A DNA stretch of 64,000 nt from Drosophila persimilis (Eukaryota > Arthropoda > Insecta > Diptera > Drosophilidae). The stretch covers positions 1,240,001-1,304,000 of the forward strand of contig NW_020825706.1 in NCBI RefSeq assembly GCF_003286085.1. Direction: 5' to 3'. This document shows, piece by piece, positions 1-12,290 of the stretch. Numbering within the stretch: the first letter of the stretch is position 1; every line of letters begins with the position of its first letter. Made by a program: the position numbers and the translations under genes. The notes below the pieces were generated by a model. That model had not been told where the DNA came from, ran no database searches, and saw only the letters and a list, made by a program, of their open reading frames with translations.

Positions 1-569
1 TTTCATTGTGTGTGTGTCAGGATTTGACGGGATTTTGTCCTGCCATATTAGGGCTTAAAATTTTCAACTTTAATTGTGACAAAATTCTCAAAAATGAAAT
101 TCATTAGCCATAAATCAGCTGACGGCTGACGGAAATGTTTACGGGGCACGCAGTTTTGGCCGCCGCATAACCCGCCCACACGCGAATGTGGCATGCCACG
201 TCGAGCACAGGGGCCATGCCACGCAGTGGCAGCCAGACAAACAAAACTCATTTGCATATGCAAGTTAACTTCATTTGCATGAAATGCGACGACGCTTACA
301 CCCCCCTCACAACCGATGGGGCAGAGGGGGGAGGACTGCACTTGGGTGACTTGAAGGAGGAGCTGAGGAACATTACCAGCCAACAGCAGCAGCGGCAGCG
401 GCAGTGGCAGTGGCAGCGGCAGCGCCAGGGACTTGAAAACATTCACACTCAACGGCTGAGTAGCTGAACGGCACACGAAACACTCACACACTACAGATAC
501 AGTGCGTTTCGAGACGGGAAGAGGGTCTCAAGGGACGTTAAAGATGCTGGATGGCATTATCCACCTTTA
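1..569. other. Non-coding, unique intron-like sequence
   Basis: No convincing coding sequence is present. The open frames here come from CAG/CTG-type low complexity at about 383-425. The stretch holds a cluster of ATTTGCAT octamers (listed separately) and a palindrome GTGGCATGCCAC at 188-199. It looks like intron or regulatory DNA upstream of tinc. Confidence 0.5.
250..280. promoter_or_regulatory. Cluster of octamer (POU-type) sites
   Basis: Two exact ATTTGCAT octamers lie at 250-257 and 273-280, 23 bp apart. A 7/8 match in the opposite orientation (ATGCAAGT) lies between them at 258-265. ATTTGCAT/ATGCAAAT is the established binding sequence of POU-domain factors; in flies these include Nubbin/Pdm. 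Regulatory function is inferred from the motif only. Confidence 0.3.
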
Positions 570-955
570 AGATGGCGTAATGGATCTTCCAAAAAAGAAT
601 AATGAGGAAGAATTTAAGGGTTTGATGTAAATCTGAGGAATTTATATGGATTTATCATCAATTTATGATCTCTCACGACTTAAGATGACTTTGGATCTTC
701 CAACAAAAAATATTGAAGAAGAGTTTACGAGTTTGATGCAAATCTAAGAAATGTCTATCAATTTATCATAGATTTATGATCGTCCAGGAATTGAGAAGAA
801 TCTTTGGATCTCCCAAAAAAAATATTTAAGAAGATTTTGAGAGTTTGATATAAATCTAAGAAAAATCTATATCGATTTATTATCGATTTATGATCTTCGA
901 GGACTTGAAAAGGATCTTTGGATCACCGAAAATAGAATATTTAGGAATATTTGAT
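570..955. repeat. 112-bp degenerate tandem repeat, about 3.4 copies
   Basis: The landmark GGATCTTCC-AAAAAA recurs at 582, 693, 806 and 920, giving periods of 111, 113 and 114 bp. Each unit also carries a GTTTGATGTAAATCT-like stretch and an AATTTATGATC stretch in the same order. The units have diverged but the order is preserved, which shows true tandem duplication. No open frame is maintained across units. Confidence 0.8.
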
Positions 956-1560
956 TGGATCAATGAAATCTTATTTGAAATTTGCATTAGTGTGCATTTC
1001 TAGCGGAATTTCTAACGATTTATGTATAAATTAGTTTAAATTTAAAATGTTTCAAAATCCCTGAAAATCCCTAGATAATTTGCTTTAAATAAATTCTTAG
1101 ACTCAGTGCACTTCTAGCCAACTAGTCCTACACTTCTGAAACGCACTGTATGTGTTTGTACAGTTACAGTAAGTATATAATGTGGGTAAATGGAATACAC
1201 ACTAACCGAAAAGAGATGGAGAATGGCACAGGATGCGGATGAGGATGCTGTTGAGGCTGCCAAGGGAGAAACACAGGACAGGGAAGGGGGGTTGGGGTAA
1301 GGGGTAAGGGGGGAATGAAGCTGCTGCTGCTGCTGCAGTACTAGCCTGCTTGCATTCTCATAATGAAGCATCACGAACTTTTGTATTAAAACTTATTAAA
1401 TTTCTGCGGCTGCTGCAGCAGCAGCAACATCAACTCTTGCGGTGCCTGTTGTTGCCACGAGAAATACACTAAGAGAAAATTAAGTTCAGACACGATACAT
1501 TTTCTGGACAAAACTTTATATCTTTTACATTTACTGCATCGGATTTTTAGGGAGACCCTG
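956..1560. other. Non-coding; CTG/CAG tracts
   Basis: No gene is visible. A CTG run lies at about 1320-1336 and a second CTGC/CAGC cluster at about 1407-1427, next to G-rich sequence at 1284-1314. These produce glutamine- or leucine-rich shadow frames only. Confidence 0.5.
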
Positions 1561-2260
1561 TAATTTTTACTTGTTTAAAAACGCAAAGATTTCCAACAAA
1601 ATACTACAAAATAATAATACTTAGACATTCTTAAAAATATACTTAATAATTAGACTAAAATTTCAGTATAGAATGCTAGAAAAAGTATAAACAAAAAGAA
1701 TATACTAACAAATATATTTTAATATTCCTTTATTTTTGTTAAAAAACAAAAAGATTTTCTAAAAATATTACAAAATACCAATACTTAAAAAATAATAATA
1801 TTAAAAAACGTATCAGAATGTTATTTAAGATTAATATAAAAATAATTAAAAAATACAACAATGAACTAAAAATTAAATACAGAAAATTAAATAATTAAAA
1901 TAATAATTATCTAATGAAAAAATTAAAATAATAATTAAAACAATAATTAAAATAATAATTCAAAAAATAATTTTAAAAATAATTCAATAATTAAAATAAT
2001 AAATTAAAATAATACAAAAATAGTATATTTTACCACAAAAAATATTAGGAAAATATTGCAAAAACAAAACAAAAAAAATTTAAAAAAATAATTAATACTA
2101 CATAAAATACTACAATAAAATAATAAATATATACCAAAATTATACAAAAAAAATAATCATATAATAGTTCAAAAATTTGCAGTATAAAAAAAGCATAACT
2201 TTAAAAACATGCAGTATAACAACTAAAAAAAATTATTTAAAAAATATGAATGCAAAAGAT
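1561..2260. repeat. AT-rich block, AATAATTAAA-type
   Basis: About 700 bp is built from runs such as AATAATTAAAATAATAATT and ACTACAAAATAATAATAC. It has no coding capacity. The ACTACAAAATA part resembles the ATACTA-type repeats found elsewhere in the window. Confidence 0.6.
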
Positions 2261-3639
2261 TAAAAATACTTATAAAAGGCTTCGTTTAGATAAAAATGGC
2301 TATATGTCTTTTCAAGTAATTATAGTATTTTATATTTCATGGGATTTTCCTTCGGTTCCTTAAAAATCGTTAGTGAAAAACTTTTAGTGTGGCAAGAGCT
2401 TTAATTAAGGGTTCCACCATAGACCCATTCCATGCCCCTTTCACCGGTAGATGCCCGAAACTCTATCTTCCAGGCAGTTCAATTTGGTTTAATTATTTAT
2501 TTCCTCTTTCTCTTTTTTCTTTTAGGTAAGAGCATTGAAGTTTCGTCTTGCCGGAGGAGTTTGTTAACCGGGATCTCTTGGCATTTCTTTCTGGCCCCGA
2601 ATTCATTTTCATTTCGTGGAGCAGTGTCGTAAGTTTTTTTTCCCTCGCCACATGGCATCCTGTGAAGTCATTTTTTTGCACTCCATCTCTGTCTCTGTTT
2701 CTGTGTCTGTCTCTCCGTCTCCGTCTGTGTCTGTTCTTTTCCTACTTAATCCTTGTTAGCCTTCAGCGTGAGAAGGTTTTCTGCCCCCTCTGTTCTGTCG
2801 CGAATTTTATGCAAATTACTCGCTTAAAGCTTAAACAAAAAAACAAAAAAAATGCAGAGAAAAATAAAGGAATAAATGGAGGTGAAGATTGGGCCATTGA
2901 CAGGTTGGAATTTTCTCTTTTAACGGCATAAACCAGTCACGTCACATGTGCGTAAGCCGAACGGGAAAAAATATGCCATTTCGGCTTTGGAATTATTGGC
3001 AGACCTGAAAGAACATCCCCAAGACCGAGACCAAGACCAAGACCAAGACCATGGCCACTGATCCTTTGGCAGTCTCCTTTGCATCCGTTTGATGCGAATT
3101 GCGTGACTTTTGTGACTTTTATTCTTTTTTTTTCAACGAAGCCACTTGCTACATGCCACCACCATCATCATCATATTCATTGTCATGAGGCATTGTGGGG
3201 GGATGAGGATCCGTTGCCTCCTGTTGACAGTTGAGCATTATAAATGCCAACGAATTGCTGCCTGCCTCCTGGCAACTTCTTTATCTCTTCGCTGCTTTAT
3301 TAAATGGAGTATAATTTATGTGCGGGATTTCATTTTATTATCACAAAGAGAGGCGGAGCGGCCGGAGCGGTGCCGAGAGCGCTTGATATGCATATGAGTT
3401 GGTTTTCCGCCATGATACATGTAGCCTACTTAAGGGCGAACCACGGGAGAGGGGGACGGGCTCAGAGCAAGTGCTAATTGAAACGTAATTACTGTGACTG
3501 GATCCCTGCACTGACAGAAAGAACAACACTTACAAATAGCCGTATTGCTTAAAGAAATTGGGTTCCTTTAAAGGAAATGTATACTACTTTTCCACGCAGA
3601 CACGAATTTATATGCCCTGTATTCTTGATTGGTTTAAGT
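2261..3639. other. Non-coding; short pyrimidine and hexamer repeats
   Basis: No convincing exon is present. There is a TGTCTC/CGTCTC pyrimidine-rich stretch at about 2686-2736 and a GACCAA hexamer repeat at about 3019-3052. The open frames over 2432-2931 are phenylalanine/serine-rich products of pyrimidine runs and are not supported. Confidence 0.5.
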
Positions 3640-4185
3640 AGCATTTTTCGTAGTATTTATTTAGTATTTTTTTTAAATTTATGTATAATTTTTAAAGAAT
3701 TTATTTAGTATTTTTTGTAGTATTTATTGAGTATTTTTTGTAGTATTTATTGAGTATTTTGTGTAGTATTTAATTAGTATTTTTGTAGTATTTAATTAGT
3801 ATTTTTGTAGTATTTAATTAGTATTTTTGTAGTATTTAATTAGTATTTTGTAGTATTTATTTAGTAAATTTTTTAGTATTTATCTCGAACTTTTGATGAA
3901 TTTATTTAATATTTTTGTAGTATTTTGATATTTATTCAGTATTTCTTTCATTATTTATTATTGTATTCTTTTTTTAATACCTTTGGTATTTATTTAGTAG
4001 TTTTCATTGCCATTGTTTAGTATTTTTATTCTATTTATTTAGTATATTTTGGGTTACTATGTAGTATTTTTGTAGTATTTATTAAGTATATTATTAACAT
4101 ATTTTTCATATTTTTTGTGTGGTATTTTTTAAAGTATTTTTTAGTATATTTTAGTATTTTTTTAGTAGTTATATAGTGTTTTTCC
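3640..4185. repeat. Degenerate TAGTATTT tandem repeat
   Basis: About 550 bp of TTTGTAGTATTTAATTAGTA-like units repeat roughly every 22-26 bp. The best-conserved copies lie between 3710 and 3860. It is the reverse complement of the ATACTA-type blocks at 12.3, 16.4 and 29.9 kb, so it may be a member of the same simple-repeat family in the opposite orientation. Confidence 0.75.
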
Positions 4186-5139
4186 CTGTGTATCGTTCCG
4201 CTATTTAACCTAATCTGATTCTCCATGTAAGCCACCAACGAACAACTTAATTTCCCTTACCATTTTCTATGTGGGTCGCCCTCTCATGTCCCACATATTA
4301 GTTAAAACCTCCACCCTTACAGCACTACAAACCCAATCCAATCAAACTAATACCATGGTAGCTGTAAAACCACCCCCGAAGGAACCCTTTGCGTGGTCGG
4401 ACGCTCCCCCAAGCGTTCACCCACTGACAAGTTCAAGGCAGTCAGTCGTCGGTAATAACCAACTCAATTAAGGGCCGAATGGCAAATGCTATCGATTTAA
4501 TAATTGTCAGATAAAAGTAAAAATAGACCTCAATCGATAATATCCATTAGAACGAGAACTAAAGAGCTACTCCTGGGCTGCTCGGTGCTGAATAAACGAC
4601 GTAGTTTCCTCACTATCCTTTTCATCAAAAACACGCCCATCAATAAGAAATCAAAAATCGATTAAGGCCCTCCTCAATCTTTGCGGCCCCATCAACATTC
4701 CATGGCATTGCCTGTTTCCGCGGTGGTTTCGGCGGTAAGGAAGTATAAAAAAGATACAGATTTTTAATTACACGCAAAATAAAACCGTGTATCGCTGTTA
4801 ATATGGCAGATATTCTTGAAAATGTCATTGCAAATTGCCATTAAAAATGCAATCAAATTAACCAGACGCATGGAGGACCATCAGACCAGGCATTCTTCTT
4901 TTTTTTTTGTTGATCAATTGAATGCCAATTTGCGGAATGCTTAATTGACGGCGTGCTCAATACGATTGGGTCTCTGTTCGATAGTAATTATTTATTGCGA
5001 GTACGATATTTTCAAATTATCCAACACAGACGACATATGGTCTGGGTTTTCATGAAATCCATGAGTGGAATTAATTTGTGAAATTTTTCAGGGTCGTTTT
5101 AATGGGTTTTTAATGTAACTCGTTATTTTTTAAACTGTT
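4186..5139. other. Non-coding, no recognisable feature
   Basis: Unique, moderately AT-rich sequence with no credible exon or RNA gene. ATCGAT-type words occur at about 4491, 4533 and 4657, as they do elsewhere in the window. Confidence 0.45.
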
Positions 5140-5740
5140 GCTCGTTATAGTTGAGCTCATACTCGTTTTAACCTGAAAATACTCGTTATATTCAACCTGT
5201 TGAACGTTTGTGCTTTCAACTAATCGCACTACTAAGCCGTTTACTCGTTTTACTTACGTTTACCACTCGTTCTACTACTCTTTATATTACTCGTTCTAAT
5301 ACTCTTTATATTACTCGTTCTACTACTCGTTCTACTACTCGTTCTACTACTCGTTCTACTACTCGTTCTTCTATCGAAATCTTTGTGTTGTTATGATTTA
5401 TCGATGTACTTGTAGCACTACTCGATTTATTACTATAACGACTGCTTCTCGTTATACAATAACGACGGTTATCAGCTCTTATAACTCTTTATACTGAACG
5501 TGTAATCATTTTATCAGAAATATTACTCGTTCTACTGCTACTACTTGTTCCACTTCAGCTACTACTCCTTCTACAATTAATACCATTCGATATGCTGTTG
5601 TTGCTAATAATTTTACTATAAAGATACTCGCTGGACTCTAACAACTACTCGTTAAACACAAAATTGTACTACTCGTTCCACTATAACGACTGCTACTTGT
5701 TCTACTATAACGATTGCTACTCGTTCTTCTCGATTGCTAT
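5140..5740. repeat. CTCGTTCTACTA 12-bp degenerate repeat
   Basis: ACTCGTT words are dispersed from about 5120 and become a clean 12-bp array (CTCGTTCTACTA) at about 5270-5375. They then decay again to about 5740. The array stays open in one frame as an arginine/serine/threonine-rich string only because 12 is a multiple of 3. A related block lies at 31.9-32.6 kb. Confidence 0.75.
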
Positions 5741-6921
5741 AATAAAGCATCAATATTTTAATTCAATTTCGTTCTTTATGGAACAACCATAAAATATATG
5801 GCTCCATAAAAATCTTCCATTCTCTGCCCACACAAATAATGGCTTCTTTTAAGCTTTCAACCCGTACTGAAACCCTGTTGTGGAGTGTAAGCATAACTGC
5901 CCAAAAAAAAAATACAATAAAAGCATAAAGGAAACACGTTTTTTTTTCTTCCTGTTTTCTGAAATCTAACAGCTGCCTTCAGACACCGAAGCAGACGCAG
6001 ATGAAACCTGGAACCGTCGTCCAACCGATCGACTGAATGGACTGACTGTCTCGCTGACCATTAATTTGAGCCCAAAAGCTAATGCCCAAAATTATATGGC
6101 CAACGGTATCCGCCAAAAAATTTGGGTTACCCTCGAAACGAACAATAAAAAAACGGGTTTGGTTTCGACTGGTTCGCGATATGCAGGGCTCCCCTCTGCC
6201 TCAGTATCTCCAGTCTCCCCCCAAAAAATCAGCAAAAGGCCAACAACAGATGTCGTTTGCGATCGAGTTACCTGTGATCTTCGGGGGCAGCTTTAGTGCC
6301 TCTTGTGTCTTCTTTGATTTGAGCTCTGTGTCTGGTGGTTCGCGTCTGGTGGCAGGTGCAAAAAGATACGAAATACGGACATGGACATGGACTGGGGTTT
6401 TTAGGGTCTTTACCTTTTGTGCCTTAACTGATTTCCTTCTTTTTCGTGGGACACCTGCCGTTCAGTCCTTGTTTGCCAGAGGTCTATCTCCCCCTCCTCT
6501 TTCCTCCGATACGTTCAGGTAGTAGAGCGGATCCTTTTCGCAATTTGTTTGCTTTGGTTGTAGCCTGTGTTAAATGTGCAGAGAGGATCTCTTCAAAGAT
6601 TATTATCTCCAGAGGCTTAGCGTTGAGGGAACAGCCTCTTCGTCATTGTTGTGTGTCACAATAATTGCTCATAAATTATTTGCCTACCTGCTACTGTCTG
6701 TCTGTACCTCTAGAGCGGATAGATAAAGATCCCTTAGACCCGTAATTAACCTCAAACCCAAGGCAGAACCCAAGAACTCCTAGAGAATGTGTTAATTTCT
6801 TTTGAGGACTTTTTCTAGGTGTAAATCTGATTAATTTCTATGGTTGCAGTGGGAGAAAAACGTGACTCAAACAGAGGTTTGGGGACTGTTTTTGGGGAAT
6901 AGAGAAATATTAAAGGGAAGA
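5741..6921. other. Non-coding
   Basis: No credible gene is present. Overlapping open frames at 6066-6664 have no recognisable domain and lack consistent codon character, so I treat them as chance. Confidence 0.4.
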
Positions 6922-7140
6922 GCTTGGAATAAGGATTGGAATGAGGATTGGAAGGAGGATTGGAAAGAGCTTGGAATGAGGATTGGAATGAGGATTGGAA
7001 TAAAGATTGGAATGGGGATTGGAATAAAGATTGGAATGTGGATTGGAATGAGGATTGGAATAGGGATTGAAATGAGGGTTGGAATAGGGATTGGAAAGAG
7101 CTTGGAATGAGGATTGGAAGGAGTCCAAGGAGGATTGGAA
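6922..7140. repeat. GATTGGAATGAG 12-bp tandem array
   Basis: About 17 units of GATTGGAATGAG and variants (AATAAA, AATGGG, AATAGG endings) lie in register, interrupted by AGAGCTTGGAATGAG units at about 6921, 6967 and 7098. Both strands stay open across the array because the period is 12. The isoleucine/glycine/methionine strings encoded are therefore artefacts. Confidence 0.85.
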
Positions 7141-8794
7141 CTATCATTAAAATGAGCAAAATGAAATATGATGGAAATCACAGTTTAAGAAGATCTATCT
7201 CTATTATAATCCTTGGAAAATAATTTGAAACTTCCTTAAGAGAGAAATATGGAGAGAAATCCATAATTTGAGGGCTTAGGTCACTTTTGTAAGATTAAAC
7301 CCCATTTAGTCAGTGACTTAGGTAGATAAAAATTTAAAAAAAAGAGCTTAAAACTCCTTGAAGCTTGGACTCCCAAGGAGATTATTATTTTTGTGTCCTC
7401 AATGGGTATTTATTTTCCAGACGAGGATGGTTGTTGTAAGACAGTGGCTTTGGTACCAAAAACTTCAAAATTTCGAAATAAAGAGCTTGAAATAGGACTC
7501 CGAAGAAGATATAACACAAAAACAACCCTAATGTTAAAAATAAATACTCATTGGTAAGAGAATCTTTCTGCCATGATCTTTAGCTGTTATTTTTCCCCTG
7601 CGTTTCCCTCAGTGTACTGTCCACCATTTGATTGTTCCCCTCCTTCCATCGTTAAGGGCATTCCCCTTTGCATTTCCCTTTCGATTTACTCCGCAGTTTC
7701 GTTTCTAATTCTAAAGGAAAAACTCTTATCAAACTCTGATGATGAAGTGATTCCACTTGAGTTTCACTTGACCAAATAAAATGCTCCTTCCTACCACGCT
7801 TCCGCCCTCCCTCCTTCATTAAAATGAATGGAACTTGCCAAAAACTAAACTTCAGAAGGGGGTGGGTGAGGGGGAAGGTATCTCCTGAGTTCATCTTCAT
7901 CTCATTTCGAGCATTTTGTGCAGAGTTTTGCTGTGTGCTTTGTGCAGTGCAGTTGTCGTTCAGATTTACGAAAATTACAATTGTGTACACGAGGCACTTC
8001 AACTTGAACTGTCGCTCCCCACTACCCCGCACCCCCCTGTAGACCCCCCGCCGCTGAACAATTCCCCTTTCCAGCCACTCGGGGCTCTGCCTCCCCCTCT
8101 CCCTCTCCCTCTCTGGTATTCCAACGCCACGCCATTCGGCCTCGCATTGTTTGACAGTTCTGTCAGGCTCTCCCACTGCCACTCCCCGCCCCCCCTCGGA
8201 ATAGCAAAAAAAACTTTACTTTTCCGACAATTCCTCAACGAAATTCCCCTCGTTGAAGAAAGAGAGTGCCGGGGGAGGGGAGCCACAGCCAAAAGCAAAC
8301 TAAACCAAAAATCGATAAGAATAACCAACGGAAGAGCGAGGGGGAGGTGTGGGGAATATCTCTTAAGCTGAAACGAATCTGGGAGACACTCTTGGCGGAA
8401 GTGGATAAGGAAGCAAACAAGGGATCAGTGGAAAAAGAGAAGTATAAGCTTACGAAGTTTAGAAGATAGCGAAGAAAATGGGTTAAAGATCAACGAAGAA
8501 AGAAGGAGGTACGGGGAAGATCTTCTAGCCATTAAGAAATAATTGAAGAGAATTTTAGAGACATTTATTTAAGGGTCTAGAAATATCGTTAAAAGATCAT
8601 ACCTATTGGCAGGGCTTCAGATAAAAGGGAGTAGAGAATAATAAATGAAACTTTGGAGTTGATAAAGATCTAGGAAAAGGATTCAGGAGGTCACATGGGA
8701 TACGATCTACTTAAGGGTTTTGGAAGTACGAAAGTAAAAATAACGTGAAATATTTGAGAATCTCAACCAAAGGGAAGAGTACTTGAAGCAGGGT
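7141..8794. other. Non-coding
   Basis: Unique sequence without a supported gene. Short overlapping frames at 7652-8371 on both strands are low-complexity and have no recognisable domain. Confidence 0.4.
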
Positions 8795-9195
8795 CTCACA
8801 AGAAGAGTAGTAGAAGAAGAGAAGTAGTGGAAGAGTAGTAGGAGAATAGTGGTGGGAGAAGAGTAGCAGAAGAAGAATAGAAGTAGTAGAAAAATAGTAG
8901 TAGTAGAAGAAGAGTAATAGAAGAAGGAGAGCTGTAGAAGAAGAGTAGAAGTCATAGAAGAGTAGTAGAAGATGATAAGTAGTAGAAGAATAGTAGAAGA
9001 AGAGTAGTAGAAGAATACTATTAGTAGTGGAAGAAGATTATTCGTAGAAGAGTGGTAGAAGAAAACTAGTAGGAGAAGAGAAGTAGTAGTCGAAGATAAG
9101 TAGACGAAGAGTAAAAGAAAAGTAGTATCAGAAGAGTAGTGGGAGAAAAGAAGGAGAAGAATATAAGTGGTAGAAGAGTGGTGGAAAAAAGCAGT
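8795..9195. repeat. AGAAGAGTAGTAG purine-rich repeat
   Basis: About 400 bp is composed of GAAGAGTAGTAG-like units with no fixed period. It is strongly strand-asymmetric, with purines plus T on the plus strand. The minus-strand open frame is serine/threonine/leucine-rich and not credible. Confidence 0.7.
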
Positions 9196-9690
9196 AATAG
9201 GCTAGTACCTTGAATCTAACGAAGAATAGCGGCAAAGAGTTCCAAAACTATACAAGAAAATCCCCTGACATAAATACTACTTTTAAAAGTGAAGATAAGC
9301 AAAACAAATTTTGATAGAAATTAGTTGGTTTATACGAAATCATGTTAAAATTCTACCAACTTATATTCTTTAGATAATATTAACTCTCTTAGACTCCCTT
9401 TAAATCAAAAGAGCAAAAAGATACTCAAGATAAAAACTACCAATGATGGTTGATAGATATGATGTTCTGTTCTGTGCTCAAAGAACACTCCAACAAAATG
9501 TTTTAGATGTCAGATATAAGCTAAAATAACATCTGAATGAAGTTCAATTCCCTTAGAAACGGAAATGTTGTTCTTTTTATTGAAATCTAAAGGATAATCC
9601 TCTTTTGTCATGGGATGAAACGCGGATGCTGTAGCTGAAATACCTTGAGCCAAGTGTCAAAACTTTCAAGAGATGTGTACGCCACGCAGT
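9196..9690. other. Non-coding
   Basis: AT-rich unique sequence; nothing recognisable is seen. Confidence 0.4.
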
Positions 9691-9739
9691 GCAGCATGCA
9701 GCGTGCAGCGTGCAGCGTGCAACGTGCAACGTGCAACCA
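9691..9739. repeat. GCAGCGT 7-bp tandem repeat, 7 copies
   Basis: The units are GCAGCAT, three GCAGCGT, two GCAACGT and a final GCAACCA, in perfect 7-bp register. Confidence 0.85.
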
Positions 9740-10090
9740 GACAGGGGACCGTCATGTCATTTTGCCAATAAGCAGAAAATGTCCGACACTGCAGCAGAAA
9801 AGTTATCGTTCCGAAACCCGCTGCTGCTCCGCCCACGACACTCCACGACTGCTGTTGCAACTGCTTCCTTTTCCTTCATTTATGTTTGACAGACGCTGAA
9901 AAGTACGTGTTTAGTTAAGGTCCATTGAGACAGAGGGAGAGAGAGGCAGGGCTGTGGCTGCCACTGTGACTGGTACGAGTGGATGTACTGCCAGAGGCTG
10001 CCACAAGCTTTGGAAATCGATGTTGATAACCGCATTGAGGCTGTCCGTCCTTCCGTCTGTCTATCTGTCGGTCTGCCTTCTAGTGCCACT

Positions 10091-10282
10091 GCTTTTGGCT
10101 CCTTCTGTGGCTACCCCTGAGGCTGTGGCTCCTCCTGTGGCTCTGCCTCCTCCTGCGGTGCTGCCTCCTCCTGCGGCATGGCCTCCTCCTGCGGCACTGC
10201 CTCCTCCTGTGGCTCCTCCTCTGACTCTTCCTCTGAATCCCGCTCCCCCTGTGGCTGTGGCTTCTCCTGTGGCGCTGCCTAT
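10091..10282. repeat. 18-bp GCCTCCTCCTG(C/T)GG repeat
   Basis: Four well-conserved 18-bp units (GCCTCCTCCTGCGGTGCT and variants) lie at about 10145-10216, flanked by decayed copies. The period is a multiple of 3, so both strands remain open as Pro/Ala or Gly/Ala strings, giving spurious frames of 111 and 162 codons. Confidence 0.8.
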
Positions 10283-10443
10283 CAATTGAGGAAATATCAC
10301 TTCAAGTGCCCAGGCCATAAAACACAAAAAACCCCCCTCAAAAAGTGGGATTGTCTGCGTGGGGGAGTCCACTCCAAGTGGAGCCCCATGCCTGCCACTT
10401 GAATTGCCTCGAGTGCAAATGAGAAAAGACGGACGAGTGGTCT

Positions 10444-10482
10444 GGGTCTGGGTTCGGGTCCGGGTCCGGGTCCGGGTCCGAG
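10444..10482. repeat. GGGTCC hexamer repeat, G-quadruplex motif
   Basis: At least six G3 runs are separated by 3-nt spacers (GGGTCC/GGGTTC), which satisfies the usual G3N1-7 quadruplex pattern on the plus strand. Confidence 0.7.
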
Positions 10483-11430
10483 GCTCAGGTTGAAGTTGAA
10501 GTTTCGGTGTCCTGTGTCCTCTCCGTATCTGTCTCTGGTTATTTATCATTTTGCACTTTTCGGCTGCTCAAGTGACAAACGAGTGGTGGACAAATCCAAA
10601 GACACACACACACAGACAGAAAGAACATGAATGAGCAGTTACTGGATGTGGTTATACTCGTACCCTAGATTATGGTATTTTTTTATATAAAAAGTTTTAC
10701 TACAAAAAATAGAAAAAATAATCATTTTATTGATCGTCAGGCAGTAATGGAGCCTGTGACGTATAATCGAAGCTAATTTCGCGCGTATTTCAGGCCGAGG
10801 AGCGCTGCTGCATGACGCGTGACGATCAAAATGAAGGCCTTCTTAGGTTAGCATTTGGAGAACAAGACTGGAAATGTTTCAAAGGTCTTTCTAGATCAGA
10901 GATGCTCGAATGAGGCAGAGTTTTAGTTGTAATTGGTTTTAAAAATATGAATGAATGATTGTTTGTGACAATTATATAATCTGTGAATAGAAACCTTTCG
11001 GTTTTGAGTCCGAAAAAAGCTCCAAACAGACATATTATCTTCTTTCGGAATGGTTTGCTAAGAAAACGATAGATGGTACAACATATCTGTAGGCTCTAAA
11101 AACGCTCTAAAGTATTCGAAGTCCCCTCTTCGAAAGCCTCTCAAAATTTCCTGCCATCCATCCCTGTGTTAGCCCAATAAATCATCTCTATTATCCGGTC
11201 TTCTGCTTTTGTTTTCCGAAATCAAAAGCCAAAAACTAAGTCAAAGTTTAGTCAATTAAAAATTAAAAAAAAAAGAGTCTACGGAATGGAGAATAACGAA
11301 CTTTTTTCCGTAACGATTTCCGTAGCGATTTTTGTCTTTAATTAAGCTTTTTGTTTGACCCCATTGGCCCCCACCCCCCCCACTGTCTATCGTTATCTCA
11401 AACAATTTCTCTATCTATATTTATGTGGGA
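10483..11430. other. Non-coding; partial GTACCC dyad at 10,655
   Basis: No gene is present. The sequence around 10655-10680 (CTCGTACCC then ATGGTA) resembles the GGGTATAC-type dyads seen elsewhere. Otherwise it is unique sequence. Confidence 0.4.

Positions 11431-11461
<31 letters not shown>
11431..11461. repeat. (GT)n microsatellite
   Basis: GT dinucleotides run for about 30 bp with one C interruption. Confidence 0.9.
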
Positions 11462-11542
11462 GTATCTATGTGTGTCAGTGGTGCCCCCTCTGAATGCCAC
11501 ATTTCATGCTGTGTGATATTTACTTTCGGCCTGTGGTCGTCT

Positions 11543-11621
11543 ACACCTCCTCCTCCACCTCCTCCACCTCCTCCTCCTCCCACTCCTCCTCCTCCTCCTC
11601 CCACTCCTCCCACTCCCCCTC
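11543..11621. repeat. CTCCTCCAC/CTCC pyrimidine repeat
   Basis: About 80 bp of CTCCTCCAC-type triplets. The polyproline and polyglycine frames over it are artefacts. Confidence 0.8.
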
Positions 11622-12290
11622 GATTTCCTGCATATCAGTGACTGGTGTGGGTTTTTCCGACTCTCGACTTGATGACGAAGTCAGGTCGGAAAAGTGTCTT
11701 TATCTCTGCTTACTTTTCCACCTAGCAGGGGGTTCCTCCCCTCCCCGCACCGCCCATGCCCCTACCCTCTTTTCTCCCTCTTTTAATTTCAGATTGCCTC
11801 TTGAGTGGCTCTGGCTGGGAGGCGGAGGAAAGTTGCCTAAAACATTTTTGTGTGCTTCTGTTCTGTGCCCGCACCAGAACTTTTCCGATTCCCACCTCTG
11901 GCTTCTGTCTTTGTGGTATCCTCCACTCTGTTTGGTTCCTGCTCCTCCTCCACTCCGGCTACCTCTCTATGATTGCCTCTCTCTGGCTCCCCCTCTATGA
12001 TTCCCTTAGATTCCAGCTTAATTTATGTTTCCATGCCGCAGCAGACCGCTGCTCTGTTTATCTGTCTATCTTTCTTGCTCTTTAGCTTGCTCCCTCCCTC
12101 ACTCCCTCTTTCTCTGTAGCTTTCCCTCCCTTTCCCTAGACTTCCCTTCTCCAGTAGCCTGTCTCTGTCTATGGTTGTCTCTGGTTGTCTTCTGCCATGT
12201 CCCTGTTCTATTTTTATACCAGAGGCTAAATGTAGGGTATGAATAGGTCTGTTGTAATGTTGGTATTCCAAAGAGCAATTAACCGATAAG
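11622..12290. other. Non-coding; GGGTAT dyad
   Basis: A pyrimidine-rich unique stretch with no supported exon. An imperfect dyad, ATACC then GGGTAT, occupies 12216-12240 just before an ATACTA-type repeat block. Confidence 0.4.

Noticed and set aside
10061..10549. 162-codon minus-strand Gly/Ala-rich frame
   Set aside because: Produced by the 18-bp repeat and the GGGTCC hexamer, whose periods are multiples of 3.
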